Notes under the pieces: generated by a model
The model's database searches: none
Seen by the model: only the letters and a program-made list of their open reading frames with translations
Told to the model about the DNA's origin: nothing
Translations under genes and position numbers: made by a program
Shown: positions 7,533 through 14,707 of the stretch, in pieces
Layout: each line of letters begins with the position of its first letter
Numbering within the stretch: the first letter of the stretch is position 1
DNA from: Streptomyces sp. YIM 98790
GTDB taxonomy: Bacteria > Actinomycetota > Actinomycetes > Streptomycetales > Streptomycetaceae
Length of the DNA: 32,866 nucleotides
NCBI RefSeq assembly: GCF_011421595.1
Contig: NZ_WTLH01000055.1
Location: forward strand, 1 to 32,866
Direction: 5' to 3'

Positions 7533-8650
7533 GACAGGGTGGCGATGGCGTCACGGCCGCCGTCGAGGAACTCCGGCCAGGACCCGCCCTCTTCCCTGCT
7601 GCGCGGCTCGACCACGCCGTGCAGGTATTTGTTGAGGATGGCGAGGTCCTCGGGCTCGCGCCGGGCCAGCGAGCCGACGAGCGAGGAGGCCAGGGTCCGG
7701 GCGGTCAGGGCCCGGTCGCCGAAGAAGTTGCTGTGCAGGATGGCGTCCTCCAGCACACCGATCTGTTCGGCGGTGGAGAGCGCGGATTCCAGCTTCTCGT
7801 CCTCGCTGCCGGCCGCGGCGGCCGAGGCGCGCAGGTCGGCGAAGCTCCGCAGCAGCACGTCGAGCAGCGTCGGCGGCACGTCCAGCTCGATCTGGTGGCG
7901 GCGCAGCAGCTCCTCGGTGCGGAAGCGGACGATCTCCGCCTCGCTCTTCTTGTTCGTCACCACGGGGATGCGGACGAAGTTGAAGCGGCGCTTGAGCGCC
8001 GAGGAGAGGTCGTTCACGCCCCGGTCGCGGCTGTTGGCGGTGGCGATGACCGAGAAGCCGGGCTTGGCGAAGACGATGTTGTCGCTGCCGTCGCTGTCGA
8101 GTTCGGGGACCGAGATGTACTTCTCGGACAGGATCGAGATCAGCGCGTCCTGGACATCGCTGGTGGAGCGGGTGAGTTCCTCGAAGCGGCCGATCGCGCC
8201 GGTCTCCATGGCGGTCATGATCGGCGAGGGGATCATCGACTCCCGCGACTGGCCCTTGGCGATGACCATGGACACGTTCCAGGAGTATTTGATGTGGTCC
8301 TCGGTGGTGCCGGCCGTGCCCTGCACCACCAGGGTGGAGTTGCGGCAGATCGCCGCGGCCAGCAGCTCGGCCAGCCAGCTCTTGCCGGTGCCGGGATCCC
8401 CGATCAGCAGCAGGCCGCGGTCGGAGGCGAGCGTCACGATGGCGCGCTCCACGAAGCTGCGGTCGCCGAACCACTTCTGCGGTATCTCCCGCTCCAGGCC
8501 GTCGGAGCGCTCGGAGCCCAGGATGAACAGCCTGATCATTTTCGGGGAGAGCCGCCAGGAGAAGGGCTTGGGGTTGTCGTCGACGGACTCCAGCCAGTCC
8601 AGCTCCTCGGCGTACTTGAGCTCGGCGGGAGCGCGCAGCAGGTCGGACAT
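7529..8650 (-). CDS. MoxR-type AAA+ ATPase
   Basis: The 373-residue protein starts at ATG 8650, six bases after GGAAAGG. Visible motifs are Walker A GDPGTGKS (84-91), sensor-1-like VIATANSRDRG (201-211) and an arginine pair in LKRRFNFVR (219-227). At the Walker B position the sequence reads GAIGRFEELTR (151-161), so the usual Asp before the catalytic Glu is replaced by Glu. The layout resembles the YehL branch of MoxR proteins. MoxR ATPases are thought to act as chaperones that remodel or load partner proteins together with VWA-domain adaptors. The VWA gene lies just upstream and DUF5682 is coupled downstream by ATGA overlap. The 152-base gap upstream holds the 14-base tandem repeats, so this start could have its own regulation. 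Confidence 0.93.
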   Translation of the reverse strand: MSDLLRAPAELKYAEELDWLESVDDNPKPFSWRLSPKMIRLFILGSERSDGLEREIPQKWFGDRSFVERAIVTLASDRGLLLIGDPGTGKSWLAELLAAAICRNSTLVVQGTAGTTEDHIKYSWNVSMVIAKGQSRESMIPSPIMTAMETGAIGRFEELTRSTSDVQDALISILSEKYISVPELDSDGSDNIVFAKPGFSVIATANSRDRGVNDLSSALKRRFNFVRIPVVTNKKSEAEIVRFRTEELLRRHQIELDVPPTLLDVLLRSFADLRASAAAAGSEDEKLESALSTAEQIGVLEDAILHSNFFGDRALTARTLASSLVGSLARREPEDLAILNKYLHGVVEPRSREEGGSWPEFLDGGRDAIATLS

Positions 8651-8691
8651 GACGGGCCTTTCCAGGTGGGTTCGGAGGCGGGGCGGATCTG

Positions 8692-8775
8692 AGGTCGGAG
8701 AGCGCAGGTCGGAGAGCGCAGGTCGGAGAGCGCAGGTCGGAGAGCGCAGGTCGGAGAGCTCAGGTCGGAGAGCTC
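8692..8775. repeat. Six tandem copies of a 14-base unit between the VWA and MoxR genes
   Basis: AGGTCGGAGAGCGC is repeated exactly four times from 8692 to 8747. Two copies ending CTC instead of CGC follow (8748..8775), then a broken copy starting AGGTGTG. The array lies wholly between the VWA stop (8803) and the MoxR start (8650), in the untranslated part of the putative operon. Units abut with no spacers. The variant units create a GAGCTC palindrome. It could be a variable-number repeat, a multivalent protein site or an mRNA element. Confidence 0.95.
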
Positions 8776-8802
8776 AGGTGTGTGGCGGGGACGGCGGGGA
8801 TG

Positions 8803-10242
8803 TCAGGTGAGGAACGCCTTGAGTTCGTGGACCAGCCGGCGGATGTGGCCGGAGATCACCGGCGTGCCGAGGTCCTTGAACCGCTCCCGGAACCACGGGT
8901 TGACGCTGCCGCGGCCGGAACTGGTCACCGAGCCGACCGGCAGGAACTTCGCTCCCGAGCGGTGAATGGCCGCCATGGACTCGAAGAGCTCATCGGTGCG
9001 CCACTCGTAGAAGTCGGATATCCACACCACGACGGTGTTGCGGGGCTCGGCGATCTTGGGCCGGGCCAGCGCCATGGCGACGGTGCCGTCGGTACCACCG
9101 CCCAGGTTGGTGCGCAGCAGTGTCTCGAAGGGATCGTGCACCCAGGGCGTGAGGTCGAGCGCCTGCGTGTCGTAGGCGATGAGATGGACGTCCACCTTCG
9201 GCAGCCCCGCGAAGATCGACGCCAGGATGGTGCAGTTCACCATCGAGTCGACCATCGAGCCGGACTGGTCCACCACGACGATCAGCCGCTGCGGCGTCGT
9301 CCTGCGGGCGGTGTGCCGGTAGTAGAGGCGGTCGACGTACAGCCGCTCCTCCTCCGGGCTCCAGTTGGTGAGGTTCTTCCAGACGGTGCGGCGGAGATCG
9401 AGATTGCGGAACACCCGTTTGGGCGGCACGGAACGGTCCACGGCACCTGTCGTGGCCTTCTCCACCTGGGTGCGCAGCACCTCGGCCACCTCGTCGACGA
9501 AGCGGCGGATCAGTGCCTTGGCGTTGGCCAGGGCCACGCCCGAGAGGTTGTTCTTGTCCCGCAGCAGCTGCTCGATCAGCGACATGGACGGGGTGAGCTG
9601 CGCGGCCAGCGCCGGATCGGCCAGCACCTCGCGCAGCCGCATCCGCTCGACCAGGCCCGCCTCGATGGCGCCGAGCTCCGGGCCGATGGCCGGGATCAGC
9701 CGTCCGAGATCCGGCGTGCCGGCCCGGCCCCCCGTGCCGGCCGGGCTCACGCCCGGCCCCGTACCGCTGCCGCCCGCGGCCCGTCCCGCACGCAGCTCCC
9801 CGGGCCGGAAGCCGAGCGCACGCTCCAGCCGGCCCGCGTCGGACTGCCAGCGCGCAAGCTGCCCGGCGGTGACCGGCCCGGAGCCGGTGGCGAAGACGTT
9901 GAGCAGCAGTTTCGACGCGAGTGCGGCACGCCGCACCTCGGCGGGCCGGTCCCGCGCCCCGTCGGCGGCCGGCTCGGGGGCCATCAGGCCGTCGAACTCG
10001 GCGGCCAGTTCCGGGTGGCGCTGCACGATCGAGTCGACGGAGGCCGCCGGATCCAGCAGCGCGGCCGGCAGGCCGATGTCCTCCACCACCTCCAGGCTCG
10101 CCGACTCCAGCGCGGCCTGCTCGTCGTGGTCGAAGAGGCGGGCGAGCAGCCGCCAGTACAGTGCCTGACGGCGGTTGACGTGCGGGGCGGCTCCCGGGCC
10201 GGACCCGGCCGCCGGCTGCCCGGTGTTCTGTCGCTCCGTCAT
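8803..10242 (-). CDS. von Willebrand factor A (CoxE/YehP-like) domain protein
   Basis: The start is ATG 10242, overlapping the upstream stop by four bases (ATGA); the product has 479 residues. The first 315 residues are mainly helical, with a Gly-rich linker around 153-175 (RAAGGSGTGPG). The VWA domain starts near 318 and carries a full metal-ion-dependent adhesion site: DQSGS at 325-329, the later GGGTDGT loop and VVWISDFYEW. An intact MIDAS suggests divalent-metal-dependent binding of a partner, as expected for VWA adaptors of MoxR ATPases. No signal peptide or membrane helix is seen. The conserved order with MoxR and DUF5682 makes a shared complex likely, though this is inference from context. 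Confidence 0.92.
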   Translation of the reverse strand: MTERQNTGQPAAGSGPGAAPHVNRRQALYWRLLARLFDHDEQAALESASLEVVEDIGLPAALLDPAASVDSIVQRHPELAAEFDGLMAPEPAADGARDRPAEVRRAALASKLLLNVFATGSGPVTAGQLARWQSDAGRLERALGFRPGELRAGRAAGGSGTGPGVSPAGTGGRAGTPDLGRLIPAIGPELGAIEAGLVERMRLREVLADPALAAQLTPSMSLIEQLLRDKNNLSGVALANAKALIRRFVDEVAEVLRTQVEKATTGAVDRSVPPKRVFRNLDLRRTVWKNLTNWSPEEERLYVDRLYYRHTARRTTPQRLIVVVDQSGSMVDSMVNCTILASIFAGLPKVDVHLIAYDTQALDLTPWVHDPFETLLRTNLGGGTDGTVAMALARPKIAEPRNTVVVWISDFYEWRTDELFESMAAIHRSGAKFLPVGSVTSSGRGSVNPWFRERFKDLGTPVISGHIRRLVHELKAFLT

Positions 10243-11675
10243 TTCCGCAGCAGCCTCCCCGCCCGCTCCCGCAGCACGGCCACGGCAGCCGCGGCGGCCT
10301 TCTCCGCCTTTGCCCCCGCCTTGTCGGCCGTGCCCCCGGCCCATGCCCCGGCGTGCACCGCGACGGTCCGCTTCCGCACGCTCCGCTCCACCGCCAGCGG
10401 CTGCACGGAGAACACCCCGTCGTCCCAGCGGAGCAGCCCGATGCAGGCCGCGGACGCCGCGACGGCCTCCGGGGTGAGCGGCCCGGCCACCGGAATGCGG
10501 TCGGTGTCGACGGACAGCGGCTGTCCGGCGACGGTGAACGTCACCCCGCCCCCGCTCTCGCTCTCGCCCTGCGTCTCCCCCACCTTCTCCTCCTGCCCGA
10601 CGGCATAGCCCTCCAGGAAGACCGGCACGGCGATGCACGCCGGATGCCGGTCCAGCGGCGCGGTCACCGGATCGGCGGCGGCGGGCAGCGCCACCCGGGC
10701 GGTGGCGAAGGCATCGGCGGGCTCCCCCGCACGGGCGTGCTCATCGCTCCACAGCAGATCGCCCCCGGCGGTGACCGGCATCCCGGTGAGCTCCATGGAC
10801 CGGCCCTCGCCGACGGCCGCCAGCAGCGCCATGCGGGGGCGCAGCAACTGCCACAGGCCGGCCCCGACGACCGTGTCCGGCTTCGGCGCCGACACCGCCG
10901 CCCGCACCAGGCGGGAGGCGGAGCCGTCCGCGGGCTCGAACACCGCGTGCACCTGTGCCTGCACGGCGGTCGCGTGTTCCTGGAGATCGACACCGAGCGG
11001 CAGCAGACGGCCGGTGGCCGTACCGGCGGGCGCCCCGCCGGCCGCGCCCCCCGGCAGCGTCAGCAGCATGGCACGCGACCACAGGTCGGCCCAGCGGCGC
11101 ACCGGGACCCGCTCCAGGGCGGCTCCCGGGCAGCAGGCGGCGAGCTCGGCGGCGAAGCCGTCGAGCAGCGTCGCCAGGCGGCGCAGCGCAGGGTCGGGAA
11201 GCATCGCGGAGACCACCTGCGCAGATCCGGCGACCACCTCGTGGTCGATACCGCGCCATCCGCAGCGCGCCAGATCGGACAGCCAGGACCGGGCCGCGGT
11301 GAGCAGATTCGCCGACGGCTCCCCGCCGGACGTCACCGGACCGCTTCCCGCCTCCCCGCGGGGCCTGCCGGTCGCCTCGCCCACCCGGGCCATCAGCGCG
11401 TCGTGCACCGACCCGAGCAGCGCGGCGCGGGCGGCGGCGAGGGCGGTGAAGTGGTCCTCGCCCGCGGCTCCGGCCGCCGCCTTCGCGGCCGCCTCGGCGG
11501 CCCTGGCGGCCAGCGGCGTCCCCGCGACGGCGTCGGCCAGGCCGGCCAGGCCGGCTGCCTGCGCGGGCTGCGGCCGCAGCAGGCCGCCGACCAGGACCTC
11601 GTCGAAGGCGTCGACGGCGGCCAGGGCTTCGTCCAGCCCGTCGACCGTCCCGGCGAGCAGATCGGCGCGCATCAT
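10239..11675 (-). CDS. Unrecognised 478-aa protein of the MoxR/VWA cluster
   Basis: I do not recognise this family. The start is ATG 11675 (a second ATG follows directly at 11672); it overlaps the zinc-finger gene stop as ATGA, and its own stop overlaps the VWA start as ATGA. Both junctions imply tight translational coupling and fixed stoichiometry with its neighbours. The protein is Ala-rich, with no signal peptide or membrane helix. It has an N-terminal helical part (LDEALAAVDAFDEVLVGGLL), a middle segment RRWADLWSRAMLLTLPGG and a probable beta-rich part later (VTFTVAGQPLSVDTDRIPV). The C-terminus is basic and helical. No nucleotide-binding or metal motif is evident. Its position suggests a subunit or substrate adaptor of the MoxR system. 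Confidence 0.85.
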   Translation of the reverse strand: MMRADLLAGTVDGLDEALAAVDAFDEVLVGGLLRPQPAQAAGLAGLADAVAGTPLAARAAEAAAKAAAGAAGEDHFTALAAARAALLGSVHDALMARVGEATGRPRGEAGSGPVTSGGEPSANLLTAARSWLSDLARCGWRGIDHEVVAGSAQVVSAMLPDPALRRLATLLDGFAAELAACCPGAALERVPVRRWADLWSRAMLLTLPGGAAGGAPAGTATGRLLPLGVDLQEHATAVQAQVHAVFEPADGSASRLVRAAVSAPKPDTVVGAGLWQLLRPRMALLAAVGEGRSMELTGMPVTAGGDLLWSDEHARAGEPADAFATARVALPAAADPVTAPLDRHPACIAVPVFLEGYAVGQEEKVGETQGESESGGGVTFTVAGQPLSVDTDRIPVAGPLTPEAVAASAACIGLLRWDDGVFSVQPLAVERSVRKRTVAVHAGAWAGGTADKAGAKAEKAAAAAVAVLRERAGRLLRK

Positions 11676-12175
11676 GCCACCGCCCGGGTCGGCGGGAACC
11701 AGTGCATCTCGGGCAGCGGCCCGGTGGCGGGGGCGAACTCCAGGTAGGCCAGGTGACGCAGGAACCGGCTGAACACCGTTGCGGCGGCCGCGGCGTCCTC
11801 CTGCGACGGACGCGCGGTGACCATGTCGCTGAAGAGGCCCACCGCATTCGGCTCGTCGTCCGCCGTCTCGACCTTCAGATAGCGGGCGACGCGCCGGCCG
11901 CCGTACTGGAGCACCGCCTCGTCGATCAGCGCCCGGATGTGGTTGCAGTACGAGCCCCGCGCGCCCCCGCAGGGCCGGTTGTTGTTGGTGCTGCACGCGA
12001 ACGCGTAGCTGCCGGCCGCGACCGACGACACATAGACCCGCCCGATGTCCGAGCCGCTGGACACCACGCCCTGCAGACGCCCGTCGGCCAGCTCGACGAA
12101 CGGCACCTTGGCAAGCTTCCGGGCCCGCGCGGGCGGCATCACCCGCGCCGTGCTCGACCTCTCCCACCCCGACAA
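11672..12175 (-). CDS. Small SWIM-like zinc-finger protein, first gene of the MoxR/VWA cluster
   Basis: I choose the TTG at 12175 because AGGAG lies seven bases upstream (plus-strand CTCCT at 12183..12187). An in-frame ATG at 12139 is the alternative. From TTG the protein has 167 residues. A central segment carries C61, C69, C77 and H79 in the pattern C-x7-C-x7-C-x-H (ACSTNNNRPC and SYCNHI). This recalls the SWIM zinc finger (CxC...CxH) commonly encoded beside MoxR/VWA genes, but the first pair is spaced by seven residues instead of one. Zinc binding and nucleic-acid or protein binding are plausible, not shown. The stop overlaps the next gene by four bases. Confidence 0.72.
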   Translation of the reverse strand: MSGWERSSTARVMPPARARKLAKVPFVELADGRLQGVVSSGSDIGRVYVSSVAAGSYAFACSTNNNRPCGGARGSYCNHIRALIDEAVLQYGGRRVARYLKVETADDEPNAVGLFSDMVTARPSQEDAAAAATVFSRFLRHLAYLEFAPATGPLPEMHWFPPTRAVA

Positions 12176-12337
12176 CGGCCATCTCCTCTGCACCCAGGGG
12201 ACTTCCGCACCAGAAGGGCGGAACACGGCCGAACATACAGACGCCCACTGACAGCCCGCCCTGTGCCCGGCTCCGCACCGTGCCGTCCCGGCCGCACCCG
12301 GCCGCACCCGGCCGGGCGACGCCTCGCGGCGGACTGC

Positions 12338-14158
12338 TCACGGGATCGGGATGCGCACCGGAGGAAGATCGGGCGGTGCCCCGCGCCAGGTGCCCGCCAG
12401 CAGCACGGCGAGGGTGTAGACGTGCCACACCTGGTTCGTCCAGCTCTTCGGCACCGTGCCGAAGAGTTCTTCGATCTTCGGCCGGTGGACGACGTCGAAC
12501 AATTCCTGCGGCGCGTTCATGACCTCGTCGCGAAGCAGGGCGAGGAAATCCTCATCGAATGACTTGCGCCAATTGAAGCCCGATGTCCGGCCTTCGGGGA
12601 CCAGGGCGGAACGCCGCCACCAGGCCGGCCACCCGATCAGATGCCGCGGTCGGTCCCTCTCGAATCTCCACCGCTTTCCCTCCGGCCGGATGTCCGCGAG
12701 TTCCGGCGCGAGCAGCTCCAGCAGGCGGAAAACGACCTCTTCGCTCCACCGCCAGTCCGCCGGAAGCGCCAGCGCTTCCCGGACCACCTGGTTGTCGAGG
12801 AAGGGGTGGTAGTAAGGAGAGGTCATCAGGGTCGCGGTATGCGCACCTACCAGCCAGCGGCCGGACCGGTAGAAGAGGTAGATCCGGTCCAGAACTCCGG
12901 GCCCGTCCGCCCGCGCCCGCTCCGACCACATCCGGTAGTCCTCAAGAGCTCGTTCATTGGCCTGCCGGGTGACAAATGCCTCGGCTGCCAGGAAGATGGT
13001 TCTCAGCCGTTTCTGAATTCCCTCCGGACTCGTATCGTCCTGATTGTAGAGAAATCCGCCGCGCAGCGTCTCTCCACCGGACCCGGACGTTTTCGGCGTG
13101 AATTCGTAAGAGGTCCATCGGTTGACGTCCTCGTACGCCGATGTCATCCCTTCGCATGTGCGGATGATGTCGTACGTCCTCAGGAAGGGATGCCTGACGA
13201 CAACAGCGTCCCTTCTTCCCCCGGTCTCGGTCAGTGACACCTGGTGCTCGATGCGCAGCCGCTTCGCGATCCGGGTGGCGAGCACGACATCCGGGTCGTC
13301 CGCGAACCCGTGAGTCGTCGCCACGATCGGCACGTTCGCAGCCTTGAGGACCGCGGCCATGAGCCGGCTGTCGCGTCCGCCGGAGAGTGCCAGCCGGACC
13401 GGTTCACCATGCCGGGCGATCGGGGCCGCGGCCTTGACCAGCGCGTCGGCCAGGCTCTCGACCCGTTCACGCGCCTGCTTCGCACTGGTCGGCGCGGGCT
13501 CGACGGCGGGCAGGGGGCTCGTCCTGAGCCGCACGCCTGCGGACCGGCCGGCGGTCAGCACCGCGGCGGCCGGCAGTGCCCGCACGCCGCGGAACGGCGT
13601 CTCGTCGTTGGTGAAGAAGCCATGCCGGACCATCGGCTGCAGAGCCATGACGTCCCAGTCGACCGACGGCCGCACCTTCCCGGTGACCGCCGCCCGTGCG
13701 ACAAGATGCACCAGCAGAGCCCGGCTTCCCATGACGTAGATCCCCCCGGCTTCCGCGCAATAGACCGGGCACACCCTGGCAAGCGATGTGGCCGCTTCGA
13801 TTCCGTTCTCCCGCGCCCGGAAAACGGAAAAGCACCCGCCCAGCGAAGCGGTCACCGCGCCCAGGTCTTCCGTGGTGGCCAGATTCCGCTCGTCGAGGGC
13901 CCGCCTCCCGAGGTAGCCGCAGTAGCCGAGCGCTCCGGTACCCGAACTGATCAGCGGCTCCGGGAGGAGTCCGTGCTCAGGTTCGTTGGACCAGGCCAGC
14001 AACGCCACGCCGCGGTCGCCGGAGATCCACTGTGCCGTGCGGATTTCCCCCGCCGGCACGGGAATCGCCTCGAACGCGGCACTGCGCGCGGCATCCAGGA
14101 CACGCCGGGAAACCCGGTCACCACGTGACAGAGCTGCGATCGCAAGATAGGCGCGCAC
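12338..14158 (-). CDS. Asparagine-synthetase-like ATP-dependent enzyme lacking the glutaminase cysteine
   Basis: The 606-residue protein starts with GTG at 14158, with AAGGA five bases upstream. Its C-terminal half contains the PP-loop ATP pyrophosphatase motif SGGRDSR (259-265) and continues like the AsnB synthetase domain. The N-terminal half resembles the Ntn glutaminase fold (LGYCGYLGRRAL, SLGGCFSVF), but there is no Cys at position 2, so it should not hydrolyse glutamine to feed ammonia. Enzymes of this build include lasso peptide cyclases and beta-lactam synthetase-like amide-forming enzymes, which adenylate a carboxylate. No precursor peptide, PqqD-like or transglutaminase-like gene lies nearby, so the substrate is unknown. 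Parts of the gene are clearly lower in GC (about 57% at 12961-13020) than the surrounding 70%-plus, suggesting transfer. It stands alone upstream of the MoxR cluster. Confidence 0.85.
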   Translation of the reverse strand: MRAYLAIAALSRGDRVSRRVLDAARSAAFEAIPVPAGEIRTAQWISGDRGVALLAWSNEPEHGLLPEPLISSGTGALGYCGYLGRRALDERNLATTEDLGAVTASLGGCFSVFRARENGIEAATSLARVCPVYCAEAGGIYVMGSRALLVHLVARAAVTGKVRPSVDWDVMALQPMVRHGFFTNDETPFRGVRALPAAAVLTAGRSAGVRLRTSPLPAVEPAPTSAKQARERVESLADALVKAAAPIARHGEPVRLALSGGRDSRLMAAVLKAANVPIVATTHGFADDPDVVLATRIAKRLRIEHQVSLTETGGRRDAVVVRHPFLRTYDIIRTCEGMTSAYEDVNRWTSYEFTPKTSGSGGETLRGGFLYNQDDTSPEGIQKRLRTIFLAAEAFVTRQANERALEDYRMWSERARADGPGVLDRIYLFYRSGRWLVGAHTATLMTSPYYHPFLDNQVVREALALPADWRWSEEVVFRLLELLAPELADIRPEGKRWRFERDRPRHLIGWPAWWRRSALVPEGRTSGFNWRKSFDEDFLALLRDEVMNAPQELFDVVHRPKIEELFGTVPKSWTNQVWHVYTLAVLLAGTWRGAPPDLPPVRIPIP

Positions 14159-14352
14159 AGTGATCCTTCACGGAAGGGGTCCCACGTGGATACTCGCTGT
14201 CCTCCAGGCGAAGGGCCGACCGACTCCACCGCCACCCGGCCATGGCGACTGCTGACCGCCCACCTCCATTGACACCGTCTGTTCGTTCCGGTGTACCAAG
14301 CGTGCTGCCAAGCCCGCGATCCCGCAATCCGGACCGACCCGTCGGAGTACCC

Positions 14353-14393
14353 GGTCTCGTTTGCCGTGCGGTTCTCGCACGGCAAACGAGACC
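14353..14393. repeat. Perfect 18-base inverted repeat with 5-base loop
   Basis: GGTCTCGTTTGCCGTGCG at 14353..14370 is exactly complementary to 14376..14393, with loop GTTCT. This is far stronger than expected by chance. It lies about 195 bases upstream of the synthetase start and 315 bases beyond the reductase stop. It could be a terminator, a leader structure or the end of a mobile element. Confidence 0.95.
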
Positions 14394-14413
14394 CGCGAGC
14401 CGCAGAATCGAAC

Positions 14414-14456
14414 GGTTACTTCGTGGGCTCCGCCCACGCAGTAACCGAAGTAGCCG
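14414..14456. repeat. Second hairpin with two mutually exclusive pairings
   Basis: Positions 14414..14428 pair with 14432..14446 (15 bases, one mismatch, loop TCC). Positions 14413..14423 can instead pair with 14446..14456 (11 bases, one mismatch). The same left arm therefore has two competing partners, a layout found in attenuators and switches. It sits 20 bases from the perfect 18-base hairpin. Confidence 0.85.
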
Positions 14457-14707
14457 CAGGGAGACTCAGGCGCGCGAGGAGTCCCACCCGCCTGGTTGCT
14501 GTAGCCGCTGCTGCGCCAGACGGCGCCGTTCGTCTCGCAGCGGGATGCACGCTTCACGGTGGTCGCCCCCGTACGGATCGGATCATTCCAGGGCGAAGAC
14601 CATGATGTCGCCGGAAGCCCAACTGTCGGATCAACGGGCGTCACCGCAGATCCCACCGCGGAGCGCCCGGCGCCCGGCGCTTCTCCTCCCGCCTCCCGGT
14701 CAACGCG

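Larger units (their letters stand above)
14159..14707. other. Gene-free 549-base region with strong hairpins
   Basis: No reading frame here has convincing start, ribosome binding site and codon bias. A 162-codon minus frame (14656..14168) is open but Arg/Gly-rich and unlike a known protein. Two large inverted repeats occupy 14353..14456. Composition is less GC-rich than the flanks, like the neighbouring synthetase gene. The region should hold the promoter of the synthetase gene (reading left) and the 3' end of the reductase transcript. Confidence 0.6.

Noticed and set aside
8692..8775. Tandem array considered as CRISPR
   Set aside because: Units are 14 bases and abut directly with no spacers.
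3219..8810. Very long open forward frame (about 1860 codons) opposite the propeller, DUF5682 and MoxR genes
   Set aside because: It is antisense to genes with clear motifs and ribosome binding sites; third-position GC bias removes stops from this frame and its translation is Arg/Gly/Pro/His-rich without domains.
10239..11675. DUF5691 label for the 478-aa protein
   Set aside because: The genomic position suggested it, but the sequence lacks the opening and motifs I associate with that family, so no family name is given.
14168..14656. 162-codon minus-strand frame as a small protein or peptide precursor gene
   Set aside because: It spans both large hairpins, has no ribosome binding site at its start and its composition fits noncoding GC-rich DNA; kept only as part of the gene-free region.
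12338..14707. Lasso peptide biosynthesis cluster around the synthetase-like gene
   Set aside because: No precursor with a plausible Gly...Asp/Glu core, no PqqD-like recognition protein and no transglutaminase-like protease is encoded nearby.
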